From Eubacteriales bacterium (GTDB lineage: Bacteria > Bacillota > Clostridia > Lachnospirales > Lachnospiraceae), in assembly GCA_030524715.1 (NCBI GenBank), contig JAUNGB010000005.1, positions 34,159 through 98,158 of the forward strand: a stretch of DNA of 64,000 nt, written 5' to 3'. Under the pieces are notes generated by a model that was given only the letters and a program-made list of their open reading frames with translations, was not told where the DNA came from and searched no databases. Positions 51,706-60,449 of this stretch are shown piece after piece. How positions within the stretch are numbered: position 1 is the first letter of the stretch; every line of letters starts with the position of its first letter. Both the position numbers and the translations under genes were made by a program.

Positions 51706-52404
51706 ATGAGATTCAAAACAAAATTAAAAATGGGAATAGACTTTTTGATGACGGCGCTGTTGCTTCTGCTGATGGCCTATCAAGTAACGGGCGAATCGTT
51801 TCATGAATACATAGGAGCAGGAATGCTGATCCTGTTCCTGATCCACAACTTTTTGAATATCCGCTGGTATGGCAGTTTGGTAAAGGGAAAATACCCTGTC
51901 CTGCGTATTCTGCGCACGGTAGTCAATTTTTTCTGTCTTGCTGCAATGCTGATTCAGGCATATAGCGGAATCATCCTGTCACGCTATGTATTTGCTACAC
52001 TTCCCATAAACGGCGGTATGGCAACAGCCAGAGTGATGCACCTTGCAGGCTCCTATTGGGGGTTTGCACTCATGAGTATCCACTTGGGTCTGCATTGGGG
52101 AATGATTATAGGAATGTTCCGTAAGTTATCCAGAGGGAATATACCTACACCGCTTGTATGGGTTCTTCGGCTACTGGCAGCGGGAATCGCCATATATGGC
52201 GCGGTTTGTTTTTATCAGGCAGATATTGTCTCCTATATGTTTTTTAAGGTTGAATTTGCTTTTCTGGACTATGAAAAGAGCGGGATTTTAATTCTTGCAG
52301 AGTATCTGGCCATGATGGGTATGTGGGTATTTCTTTCCTACTATATATCTAAGACACTAGGGAAGGCATCCAAGCCAAAGCAAAGGGAGAAAAATGAATT
52401 GTAG
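51706..52404 (+). CDS. DUF4405 membrane protein (cytochrome b-like)
   Basis: A 232-residue integral membrane protein with about six hydrophobic segments. Histidines in or near them (FHEYIGAGM, FLIHNFLN, VMHLAGSYWG, SIHLGLHWG) are placed as haem-ligand pairs in cytochrome b561-like and DUF4405 proteins. AAAGGGGCAACTGCAT precedes ATG 51706. As the last intact gene of the redox operon it could pass electrons to the two exported flavodoxins. Haem binding is inferred, not shown. Confidence 0.82.
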   Translation: MRFKTKLKMGIDFLMTALLLLLMAYQVTGESFHEYIGAGMLILFLIHNFLNIRWYGSLVKGKYPVLRILRTVVNFFCLAAMLIQAYSGIILSRYVFATLPINGGMATARVMHLAGSYWGFALMSIHLGLHWGMIIGMFRKLSRGNIPTPLVWVLRLLAAGIAIYGAVCFYQADIVSYMFFKVEFAFLDYEKSGILILAEYLAMMGMWVFLSYYISKTLGKASKPKQREKNEL

Positions 52405-52446
52405 AATGAACAATTAAAAGTCATAATTTTTCTCAAACTACGGAAT

Positions 52447-52743
52447 ATGTTGAAATGCAAAATGACAAGGCAAGCATATCTTGCCGTTCCGCTTCTGCAA
52501 CAGACCGTTAAGGTTCCGGTCATTCTCACCGGAGGCCATCGTGAATTTGAGCAGACGAACCTGCTCTTGAACGAGTATGGTGTGGATTACTTCGGAATGT
52601 CCCGCCCATTGATCCGGGAAGAAAATCTACCGAACCGCTGGAAAAATGGCAATACAAGACCTGCGGAATGTGCATGAGTACCTATGGGTATCGCTGTGCC
52701 CTTACCCCGCAGAAATATGGGAAACCGCCGAAGAAAAACCGCT
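52447..52743 (+). pseudogene. C-terminal fragment of an old-yellow-enzyme-type oxidoreductase
   Basis: One frame reads VKVPVILTGGHREFEQTNLL, then DYFGMSRPLIREENLPNRWK, the FMN-phosphate and C-terminal region of NADH:flavin oxidoreductases. Another frame then gives KTCGMCMSTYGYRC and ends at TGA about 52743, the Cys-rich tail. The N-terminal barrel is missing and a frameshift is present. It marks the debris zone at the end of the redox region. Confidence 0.7.
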
Positions 52744-52758
52744 GACCATCTTAAATTG

Positions 52759-53184
52759 TCAATGCTTTTCCGGCCTTGTATCTTCAGTCCAATGCTCCGG
52801 GTTGCTGTCATCAGGAATCAGGCCGGACAAAATTTGCTCATAGTGCTGCACTTTTTCGTCCATATAGGCCGCAGTTGCTTTTGCTTCTTCTATGCGCCGA
52901 TACGCCTGCTCCCGCTGCCGGAGAATGATTTGATACCTTGCGTAAAGTGTTTCTCTGGACTCCGGCAGGCGGCACAAATCGCAGTATTCTTTAATATCCT
53001 CAATAGATGCACCACAGCCTTTCAAACAGGCAATCCCCTGCATCCAGTTGACGGATTCCTCGTTAAAAATGCGGCGGTTGCCCTTATCCCGCTGGCAGGG
53101 TAAAAGATTGATGTCAGTGTAATAGCGGATTGTATGTTCTGTCGTATGGAACATCTCGGCAAACTGTTTCAATGTATAAATCAT
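52759..53184 (-). CDS. MerR-family regulator
   Basis: A 141-residue transcription factor on the minus strand. The HTH is classical (YTLKQFAEMFHTTEHTIRYY at 3-22, DINLLPCQRDKGNRRIF), followed by the long dimerisation helix (EQAYRRIEEAKATAAYMDEKVQHYEQIL). TAGGAGAAACC lies before ATG 53184. Such short MerR proteins commonly control adjacent oxidoreductase genes, and the OYE fragment beside it fits that. Its upstream region is cut short by the ROK fragment starting 25 bases away, so its normal promoter may be altered. Confidence 0.9.
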   Translation of the reverse strand: MIYTLKQFAEMFHTTEHTIRYYTDINLLPCQRDKGNRRIFNEESVNWMQGIACLKGCGASIEDIKEYCDLCRLPESRETLYARYQIILRQREQAYRRIEEAKATAAYMDEKVQHYEQILSGLIPDDSNPEHWTEDTRPEKH

Positions 53185-53208
53185 GGTTTCTCCTAAAATT
53201 TTATCAAT

Positions 53209-54066
53209 ATGCTGGTTCAGATCTATGAAGAGCATGGAGACGGAACGAATGGAATCGCCATCAGCGCGCCGGGGGTTATCGACAGTGAAACCGGATTTAT
53301 GTATAATGCGGGAACCATTTTCTGCGTTTCAAACATCAATATCGTAGAAATTCTGGAAAATCGCTGCCATGTTCCGGTTACAGTGGAAAACGACGCAAAA
53401 AGCGCGGCGTTGGCGGAAGTGTGGAGAGGCGCGCTGTCAGACTGTAAAAACGCTATCGCGGTAATCTGCGGAACCGCAGTGGGCGGAGCTGTCATCTGCG
53501 ACCGTAAGGTACTCCGGGGAAAGAATTTCATGGCGGGGGAGTTCAGTTATATATTGACAGAGACAAACGACTGTATGAATCCCCAGAAGGTTCTGGCAGA
53601 AAGAAACGGAGTGCCGGGGCTGATCCGTCTGGTGGCAGAAAGAAAAAAGCTTCCGGCAGAAGAATTGGATGGGGAAAAAATATTTTCCATGGCGAACTGC
53701 GGAGATGAAGAAGCCTTAGAGTGTCTGAGGATCTTTTGCAATCATCTTGCAGTGCAGATTACAAACTACCAGTTTATTTTTGATCCGGAGCGCTTTGCAA
53801 TTGGCGGCGGAATCAGCGTGCAGCCGTTATTTCTCCAGATGATCAAAGAAGAATTAAAAAAGATCAACAGGGTATATCCGCACAATGTACCGATTCCGGA
53901 AGTGACCACATGTAAGTACTTTAATGATTCGAATTTAATCGGCGCATTATATGTTCATCTTCAGGAAAAAGAAGAGAAATATAGTATGGAAAAAGTGAAA
54001 GCTTTCATGGAATTGGTAAACGGACGCAGGGAAGCACAATATCTTCGGGAAATGTTCTGCAGATAA
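53209..54066 (+). pseudogene. ROK-family sugar kinase/regulator lacking its 5' end
   Basis: About 285 residues of a ROK protein: GIAISAPGVIDSETGFMYNAG, VENDAKSAALAE (catalytic Asp region), GTAVGGAVI, and the C-terminal FAIGGGISVQP. The N-terminal first lobe with the ATP-binding DIGGT motif is missing, along with about 30-60 residues, and the CHxxC-type zinc site is not seen in the usual place. The truncation falls exactly next to the MerR gene, so the redox region was joined here by insertion or deletion. Probably not a working kinase. Confidence 0.75.
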
Positions 54067-54098
54067 AAGGGGCTTTCCGCAAGAAAAGCCCCTTTTCC
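54065..54098 (+). terminator. Rho-independent terminator after ROK
   Basis: AAAAGGGGCTTT pairs with AAAGCCCCTTTT around CCGCAAGA, with the T-rich end as the tail. It begins on the ROK stop codon; the palindrome also could serve the opposite strand. Confidence 0.8.
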
Positions 54099-54157
54099 GG
54101 TTTATGAGTATGCAGCAAAGCGGAATGTAAATGTCCGCTTAACTGCTGCAGCCGGGA

Positions 54158-54754
54158 TTACTGCCGGGATAATAAACGGATCAGTTCTTCTTTTGTGTAT
54201 TCCTGAAGATTTGTTTTTTCTCCGTCAATGTAGAGAGTGGGCACACAGGTGATTTTCAGAGTATCACGAGAATAAGCGACCGCTTCCTTTTCTGCGGCAG
54301 AATAGGTTCCCAGGTTAAGGGCTTCCTTAAATTCATCTTTATCAAGTCCGATACTTTCCGCAAGTTCAGTGAGCACATCCGGATTTCCGATATCTTTTTC
54401 CTCAATAAAATAGGCGCGGTAAATAAGGTCACTGTAGCGATTACCACATCCCCTGTCCGCTGCAAAGAACCATCCTTCAAATGCAAGCCGTGTGTAAGGG
54501 CGTGGAGAGACAGCAGGGGGAAATTTCATATCAAGTCCCAATTGACGGGCCGGCTCTGCCAGAATCTGGTAACGGCTTTTTCTTTCTTCATCGTGATAAG
54601 TATCCACACGCTCTTTTGGTTCTTCTGTCAGCTCAAAAGGTTGAACAGTCACCCTGGCCGGAATGCCGGTTTCCTTTAATGCTTCTTCTAGTGCCGCTTT
54701 AGCAACAAAGCAGTATGGACAGACAAAATCCGTAACAAACAAAATTTCTTTCAT
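54158..54754 (-). CDS. DsbA-family (FrnE-like) thioredoxin-fold protein
   Basis: A 198-residue protein. CPYC at residues 12-15 is the redox or glutathione-type active site, and the cis-Pro loop TCVPTLYIDG lies near 168. The alpha-helical insert (YSDLIYRAYFIEEKDIGNPD) fits the FrnE/2-hydroxychromene-2-carboxylate isomerase group. No signal peptide, so cytoplasmic. AAGAAGGAGGCGCACC precedes the ATG. A single gene, transcribed toward the ROK terminator. Substrate unknown. Confidence 0.92.
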   Translation of the reverse strand: MKEILFVTDFVCPYCFVAKAALEEALKETGIPARVTVQPFELTEEPKERVDTYHDEERKSRYQILAEPARQLGLDMKFPPAVSPRPYTRLAFEGWFFAADRGCGNRYSDLIYRAYFIEEKDIGNPDVLTELAESIGLDKDEFKEALNLGTYSAAEKEAVAYSRDTLKITCVPTLYIDGEKTNLQEYTKEELIRLLSRQ

Positions 54755-54936
54755 TGGTGCGCCTCCTTCTTCTTTATATTTCTATTCAAGACCCGCCTGC
54801 GAGTCTTAAGCGCTTTACTTTATGATACTGATTAGCCGGGAAAGTGTCAATACAATAAATAGTATTTGGTTGGTATTGGGATAATGAGATTGAGCATAGG
54901 TACTGTACTGAGATTTATGGAACAAAAAACTGTTAC

Positions 54937-55006
54937 GAGATTTTTTCTCGCAGATATTGAATATATTATTTATTTATGATATAAAATAATTATGAGAAAA
55001 AATCTC
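54937..55006 (+). promoter_or_regulatory. Promoter framed by 13-bp inverted repeats, before the RloA-like gene
   Basis: TTGAAT (54957-54962), 17 bases, then TATAAA (54980-54985) form a good promoter. It is flanked by GAGATTTTTTCTC (54937-54949) and its exact complement GAGAAAAAATCTC (54994-55006). The right arm ends next to the GGGAGGTG ribosome site, so it could be an operator or an RNA hairpin that limits translation. Confidence 0.75.
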
Positions 55007-55020
55007 AGGGAGGTGTTGGG

Positions 55021-56274
55021 ATGATTTATGAATTTACTTTTTCTAATTTCAGATCGTATAAAAATGAAGCTACTATTGACTTTTCAGCGAAGCCCATAAC
55101 GGAATTTGAAAATTCATTGATTAATGTAGAAGGGGAACCATCAATTCTTCCTGTATGTGCGATTTATGGACCGAATGGCGGCGGAAAAAGCAGTGCTTTA
55201 ATGGCTCTTAAAACCTTGAAGGAAATTGTGATTAATCCATTAGTTCAGATGGTGTTTATGAAAAATAAAAATGAAAAATTAGCTTCGGCAACTATTGAAG
55301 AATTGCAGGCAGGAATAAAAAATGATGAACAGGATATTGCATATTATAAGTGGGATAAGGAATGTGAGAATAAACCAACGGTGTTTAGTATTTTGTTTCT
55401 TATAAAAGGAAAAAAATATCGTTATGAATTAACCATAAAGAATAAGAATATCTGTGAAGAAAATTTATACTTGAAAGAGATTAAAGACGGAGATTTAAGA
55501 GCTGTTTTTGAAAGAGACGAAGATGGGATTTATCTTTGTGAAGAATTAGCAAATATGGATATAAATAATTTAAATGGAAATCTTCCGCTCATATCTTATA
55601 TATCTATGTTTAAAGATCTGGATATTGTTGATGATGCAATTCAGTTTTTTATGAATATGCAGACTGTAAATTTTGATATTCCTAAACAGGACAGAAGGGT
55701 TTTGATAAAAGTTATTGAAAGACATAAGAATAGATTTATAAATGTAGTTCAGAGTATGGGAATCGATATTGATGATATCCGGGTGGAGTATGATAATAAT
55801 GGGAAGGTTTCTGAGGTATACGTAAAGCATAGTGATGTAGATGGGGAACTTGAATTTACAGAGGAATCCAGTGGTACAAGAAAGATTTTCAGCATTTTGC
55901 CGGTTATTTTGAATGGTATTGATAGAGGAACTTTGTTTGTGATTGATGAATTAGACGCAAAGCTGCATCCGGCATTGCTGCAGTCTATTATTGAGTTGTT
56001 TACAGATCATACGATAAATAGAGCAGGAGCACAGCTTCTTTTTACGTCACATGATCTTACAACAATGAGTAATGAGGTATTCCGACGTGATGAAATATGG
56101 TTTTCAGCAATCAATGGATATAATGAATCTGTATTATATTCACTGGTTGATTTCAAGAAAGAAAACGGAGAAAAGCCGAGGAAAGATGAAGCTTATAATA
56201 AACAATATCTGGAAGGAAGATATGGCGCGGATCCGTATATGAAGCAGTTAAAAAACTGGGAGGTGGTTTCTTGA
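55021..56274 (+). CDS. RloA-like AAA (AAA_15) ATPase
   Basis: A 417-residue ATPase. Walker A GPNGGGKSS (50-58), signature ESSGTRKIFSIL, Walker B LFVIDELDAKLHP (D309-E310) and the switch TSHDLTTM. The N-terminal FTFSNFRSYKNEATIDFS is the usual strand pattern. It overlaps the next gene by 4 bases, and that gene encodes a RloB-like protein; RloA/RloB pairs are known from restriction-linked loci and as abortive-infection modules. GGGAGGTG precedes the ATG, behind a promoter framed by inverted repeats. A+T-rich like the main island, though set apart from it. Confidence 0.9.
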   Translation: MIYEFTFSNFRSYKNEATIDFSAKPITEFENSLINVEGEPSILPVCAIYGPNGGGKSSALMALKTLKEIVINPLVQMVFMKNKNEKLASATIEELQAGIKNDEQDIAYYKWDKECENKPTVFSILFLIKGKKYRYELTIKNKNICEENLYLKEIKDGDLRAVFERDEDGIYLCEELANMDINNLNGNLPLISYISMFKDLDIVDDAIQFFMNMQTVNFDIPKQDRRVLIKVIERHKNRFINVVQSMGIDIDDIRVEYDNNGKVSEVYVKHSDVDGELEFTEESSGTRKIFSILPVILNGIDRGTLFVIDELDAKLHPALLQSIIELFTDHTINRAGAQLLFTSHDLTTMSNEVFRRDEIWFSAINGYNESVLYSLVDFKKENGEKPRKDEAYNKQYLEGRYGADPYMKQLKNWEVVS

Positions 56275-56960
56275 CGTTAAAACCAAAAAAGCGCAGTGAC
56301 CTGAAAAAAATTCAGAATAAGATGAAACTGAAAGAAAGTAAAATGGGTACGCGGTATAAATTACCGCCGTATACGATGATTATTTGTGAAGGAGTGAAAA
56401 CGGAACCATTATATTTGAGCGGTTTTGCACGAAAAATAAATGAGCAATATAAGGAAATCAGTAAAAAAGAACATATTGTTGTTTTTGGAACAGGAAGAAA
56501 TACAAAAGGATTACTAAATTTTGTAGATCGGATGGTTGCTGAGGGAAAATGGAAAGGATATGAAAGATTTTGGCTGGTTTATGATAAAGACGATTTCCCC
56601 TATGATAATTTTGATAATACTCAATTTAGCGTTGAAGGAAGAGAGAAAAGTAAAATAAAAGTAGCTTGGTCAAATGAAAGTATTGAGTTATGGTTTCTGC
56701 TGCATTTTCAGGACTATAGATCTGATAATGGGAGGGCTCAATATATTGAAAAGTTAAAAGAGTACTTTGATTATTCTAAAACCAGAGAAGATTTATATGA
56801 TGTTATTATGCGAAAAGGATCATTAGAGGATGCAAAACGAAGGGCTAAAAAATTATTCGGGGAATTTCAGGAAAACGGTATAACCAGTCCGTCCGCTATG
56901 GTACCTGCTACAAGGATGTATGAATTAGTGGAGGAATTAGAGAGTTATATCAGGTTATAA
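56271..56960 (+). CDS. RloB-like protein (TOPRIM-type nuclease partner)
   Basis: A 229-residue protein. MIICEGVKTEPLYL near residues 36-49 (Glu40) and FWLVYDKDDFPYDNF near 105-117 form the acidic TOPRIM-like pattern of RloB. IKVAWSNESIELWFLLHFQD is the other conserved block. It would be the effector cleaving nucleic acid (tRNA has been suggested for related systems) under control of the ATPase. It starts 4 bases before the stop of its partner, so the two are translationally coupled. Confidence 0.9.
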   Translation: MTLKPKKRSDLKKIQNKMKLKESKMGTRYKLPPYTMIICEGVKTEPLYLSGFARKINEQYKEISKKEHIVVFGTGRNTKGLLNFVDRMVAEGKWKGYERFWLVYDKDDFPYDNFDNTQFSVEGREKSKIKVAWSNESIELWFLLHFQDYRSDNGRAQYIEKLKEYFDYSKTREDLYDVIMRKGSLEDAKRRAKKLFGEFQENGITSPSAMVPATRMYELVEELESYIRL

Positions 56961-56969
56961 TGAAAAAAT

Positions 56970-56995
56970 GAAACGTAGTTGAGTACCGTTTTTTT
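56970..56995 (+). terminator. Probable terminator after the RloB-like gene
   Basis: AAACGTA / TACCGTTT with one bulge and a 6-base loop, then a run of T. A short stem, but with a good T tract. Confidence 0.55.
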
Positions 56996-57037
56996 AAGGA
57001 TAGAAGATGATAAACAAAGGAAGGAGGCGATTCATCG

Positions 57038-59230
57038 ATGGTCCGTATCCGCTGTGTTGTGGAGCGTATTACTTATCAGAATCCGGATAATGGCTATTCC
57101 GTTTTAAAAGTGCATATAAAAGGCTACAATGAACTGGTTCCATTGGTGGGAAACCTTCTGGATGTGAATGTAGGATCCGTACTTCTGGCAGAGGGAAACT
57201 GGAAAGTGGACGCGAAATACGGCCGGCAATTCCTTGCGGAAAAATGGGAAGAAACCATGCCAGCCACTATTTACGGTATCGAGAAATACCTTGGCAGCGG
57301 CCTTATTAAAGGCGTGGGCCCAAAGTTTGCCAGGAGGATCGTCCAAACCTTTGGCACAGATACGCTGGATGTGATCGAGACAGATGTGAACCGCTTGTCT
57401 GAGGTACCCGGCATCGGAAATAAACGTATCCGTATGATCAGGGAGAGCTGGGAGCGGCAGAAGGAAGTTAAGAATATCATGCTGTTTCTTCAGGATCATG
57501 GGGTGAGCACATCCTTTGCAGCTAAGATCTATAAACAGTATGGAAATGAAAGCATTGCCAAAATGAAAGAAAATCCCTTCCAGCTGGCAGATGATATCTG
57601 GGGCATTGGGTTTAAGACCGCAGACGGGATCGCGGAAAAACTGGGCTTTGCAAAGGAGTCCTTTGTACGTCTGCGCAGCGGTATCATGTACACATTAAGC
57701 GAACTGGCCAATGAGGGGCATGTGTATGCATCCAGAGAGCAACTGGTGTCAAAGGCGTCATCCCTGTTGGAAGCAGAAGAAGCCTATATTGTTATGACAA
57801 TGGATCAGATGGTCACTGATAAAGAACTGATCTGCCAGAGCATTCAGGACGGCGTTCTGACAGAGGTTCCTGCGGCGCAGGCGGAAGCCGTTTATTTACC
57901 GCCCTTTTATTATGCGGAAACCGGCGTGGCAAATAAATTGAGGAAGCTGGCAAAAGAACCGCCCGGGAAAAGGCTTCCGGAAACGATAGATATGACAGGG
58001 CTTGAAAAATCCGTAAATATGACCTATGATACAGTACAGAAGGAAGCAATTTTACAGGCAGCCAAAGCCAAGGTCATGATTCTGACGGGAGGTCCCGGAA
58101 CCGGCAAAACAACCACTACTCAGGGAATCATTTCCGCGTATCGCGCCTATGGCCTGAAAGTGCTTCTGGCAGCCCCCACGGGAAGAGCAGCAAAACGTAT
58201 GAACGAGGCTACAGGGCTTGAGGCCAAAACTATTCACCGGCTGCTGGAATTTAAACCGCCGGAGGGTTATCAGAGGAATGAAGAGCATCCGCTGGAGGGA
58301 GACGTATTGATTGTGGACGAGTGCTCCATGATAGACATTATACTGATGAATTCTCTCCTGAAGTCAATTCCTTCAGGGATGCGGCTGATCCTGGTGGGAG
58401 ATATCAATCAGCTTCCCTCTGTGGGAGCTGGAAATGTCCTGCGAGATATGATCGATTCCGGCGTTTTTCCTGTGATCCGTCTGACGCGGATTTTCCGGCA
58501 GGCTCAGAGCAGCAGGATCGTAATGAACGCGCACCGGATCAATGAAGGACAGTTTCCGGATATCTCCAACGGAAAATATGCGGATTTTTTCTTTATCGAG
58601 AAAGAGGAACCCGAGGATATTCTTAGGGAGATTGTAAGGCTGGTCAAATATAATCTGGCGCGCTATTACAAGACGCCCTCATTCTCCATACAGGTGCTGA
58701 CGCCTATGCAGAGAGGCGTAATCGGGGCGGCAAATCTGAATATTGCGCTGCAGGAAGCTTTAAATCCCGAAGAAATGGGCCTGAGAAGAAGCGGCTATTG
58801 CTTCAGACTGCATGATAAGGTCATGCAGATAAAAAATAACTATGACAAAGAGGTTTTTAACGGGGACATAGGACTTATCACTGCATTGGATATGGAAAAC
58901 CGTTCTCTTACAGTAACCTTTGATGACCGGAGTATTGAATATGATGTAACAGAGTTGGACGAGCTTGTTCATGCTTATGCAACCACCATTCATAAAGCAC
59001 AGGGTTCGGAGTATCCCATTGTGGTGATGCCGGTATCGATGACTCATTATATGATGCTTCAGAGAAATTTGATTTATACGGGCATTACACGTGCAAAGAA
59101 AATTCTTGTGATCGTCGGGACAAAGAAGGCGCTTGCCTATGCAGTCAGAAATGTGACAGTCACCAGGCGGAACACCATGCTTCGGGAACGCCTGTCAGGG
59201 CTGGAGGAAAATAACATTTTTCTCCGGTAA
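57038..59230 (+). CDS. recD2: RecD2-type DNA helicase
   Basis: A 730-residue 5'-3' helicase of superfamily 1B. The N-terminal ~310 residues contain an OB-like part and HhH-type repeats (GVGPKFARRIV, VPGIGNKRIRMI) typical of RecD2. Walker A GGPGTGKTTT is at about 351-360, DEE-type motif VDECSMID at about 427, GDINQLPSVGAGNVLRDM, and the UvrD-like C-terminal motif YATTIHKAQGSEYPIVVMPV. The Lys-Thr of motif I is intact. AAGGAGGCG before the ATG. It helps repair and replication-fork processing. Followed by a strong terminator. Confidence 0.96.
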   Translation: MVRIRCVVERITYQNPDNGYSVLKVHIKGYNELVPLVGNLLDVNVGSVLLAEGNWKVDAKYGRQFLAEKWEETMPATIYGIEKYLGSGLIKGVGPKFARRIVQTFGTDTLDVIETDVNRLSEVPGIGNKRIRMIRESWERQKEVKNIMLFLQDHGVSTSFAAKIYKQYGNESIAKMKENPFQLADDIWGIGFKTADGIAEKLGFAKESFVRLRSGIMYTLSELANEGHVYASREQLVSKASSLLEAEEAYIVMTMDQMVTDKELICQSIQDGVLTEVPAAQAEAVYLPPFYYAETGVANKLRKLAKEPPGKRLPETIDMTGLEKSVNMTYDTVQKEAILQAAKAKVMILTGGPGTGKTTTTQGIISAYRAYGLKVLLAAPTGRAAKRMNEATGLEAKTIHRLLEFKPPEGYQRNEEHPLEGDVLIVDECSMIDIILMNSLLKSIPSGMRLILVGDINQLPSVGAGNVLRDMIDSGVFPVIRLTRIFRQAQSSRIVMNAHRINEGQFPDISNGKYADFFFIEKEEPEDILREIVRLVKYNLARYYKTPSFSIQVLTPMQRGVIGAANLNIALQEALNPEEMGLRRSGYCFRLHDKVMQIKNNYDKEVFNGDIGLITALDMENRSLTVTFDDRSIEYDVTELDELVHAYATTIHKAQGSEYPIVVMPVSMTHYMMLQRNLIYTGITRAKKILVIVGTKKALAYAVRNVTVTRRNTMLRERLSGLEENNIFLR

Positions 59231-59306
59231 ACAGCTTTCATGAGCATGCAGCAAAGCGGAATGCGAATGAGCTCTTTACAAATAAGATAAAAATAATGCA
59301 GGAAAA

Positions 59307-59345
59307 GCAGCCGAAGAAGATAAGAATCTTCCGGCTGCATTTTTT
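59307..59345 (+). terminator. Rho-independent terminator after recD2
   Basis: GCAGCCGAAGAAGAT and AATCTTCCGGCTGC form a stem with one bulge, followed by ATTTTTT. Confidence 0.85.
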
Positions 59346-59467
59346 GCAGGACACAGAATCTTAACAAAAAAAGTATTGATTTTAGTTTGCTATCTGTTAT
59401 ACTGTATGGTGCACAAAGAAGAGTGCATAAGTATGAATTGAGTTACTTTGCCAATCAGGAGGAACAC

Positions 59468-60349
59468 ATGATACGTCATGCGCAGATTTCAGATATTCCC
59501 GGATTAAAGAAAATCTGGAAGAAGGTTTTTGGAGATAAGGATGTATATATAGATGAGTTTTTCGCATATGCGTTTTCACCGGAGAATGTACTCTGCTATC
59601 AGGAAGGCAATGAAGCGGCAGCGGTGCTCTATAAGCTTCCATGCCTGATCCGGGGTATGGACGGGCAGGCAGAAAAGGCATATTATTTTTATGCTTTGGC
59701 AACTTTAAAGGAATATCGCGGGCAGGGGATCATGAGCCGGCTGATCATGCGGGCAAAGGAAGAAATCCGCAGGGAAGGATGCCGGACGATTTTTCTGATT
59801 CCGGCTACGGACAGCCTTCTGGCATACTATGAGCCCTTTGGATTCCGCAGGGTAATCCGTCCGCAGGTATTTTCCCTGAAAGGGGAGAGTTTTGAAAGGA
59901 AAGCTCTTGCAGCTCAGGAAATCCGGCTGGAAGAAGCATGGCCGGAGGAAGGCCTGGAGCTTGCTTCAAGGACACTGTGGCGCTATACCAACAAAAATGT
60001 GTTCTTTGAGGAAAAAACAGAAGCTCTTTATTGTCAGTGGAGCTTTCGGGCAGAGGACAGCTTTTTGTATAAAATAATAAAGAATGATAAAATTATCGGT
60101 TATCTGGAAGGAAAAACCAGGGGCGGGGAAGTATGGATCCAGAATTATGGAATCCATACGCCCCATCTGGAAGCTGCCGCAGGAAAGCTGCTTGCCCTGA
60201 CAGGAGAAGAAAGGCTGAAGATCCTGGCTGGTGACAGGCTTCCCGGAGCACGGGACGGTTTTGGGGTCGATATGCAGGCGCAGACAAGACCGATCGCTGT
60301 CTGCAGCAGTACAGAATGGAAACAGCTTCAGGGATTTATTCTGGAGTAA
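59468..60349 (+). CDS. GNAT-family acetyltransferase
   Basis: A 293-residue protein. The N-terminal GNAT domain (about 1-150) shows the acetyl-CoA loop LATLKEYRGQGIMSRLIMRA, in which RGQGI is the pyrophosphate-binding motif. The C-terminal half (LYCQWSFRAEDSFLYKIIK...) has a sterol-carrier-like or second GNAT fold similar to Eis-type proteins. AGGAGGAACAC precedes ATG 59468. It lies upstream of the DUF2156 protein, with which it may form an operon (100-base gap). Acceptor substrate unknown. Confidence 0.88.
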   Translation: MIRHAQISDIPGLKKIWKKVFGDKDVYIDEFFAYAFSPENVLCYQEGNEAAAVLYKLPCLIRGMDGQAEKAYYFYALATLKEYRGQGIMSRLIMRAKEEIRREGCRTIFLIPATDSLLAYYEPFGFRRVIRPQVFSLKGESFERKALAAQEIRLEEAWPEEGLELASRTLWRYTNKNVFFEEKTEALYCQWSFRAEDSFLYKIIKNDKIIGYLEGKTRGGEVWIQNYGIHTPHLEAAAGKLLALTGEERLKILAGDRLPGARDGFGVDMQAQTRPIAVCSSTEWKQLQGFILE

Positions 60350-60449
60350 CTGCAGAAAAATAAGGCTTTTGAGTCAGCAGGCAGAAGCCTTCTGGCAACA
60401 GAAGCGTTTAATAAATATGGAAAGTATAGTACAGAGAATGGAGATTAAG

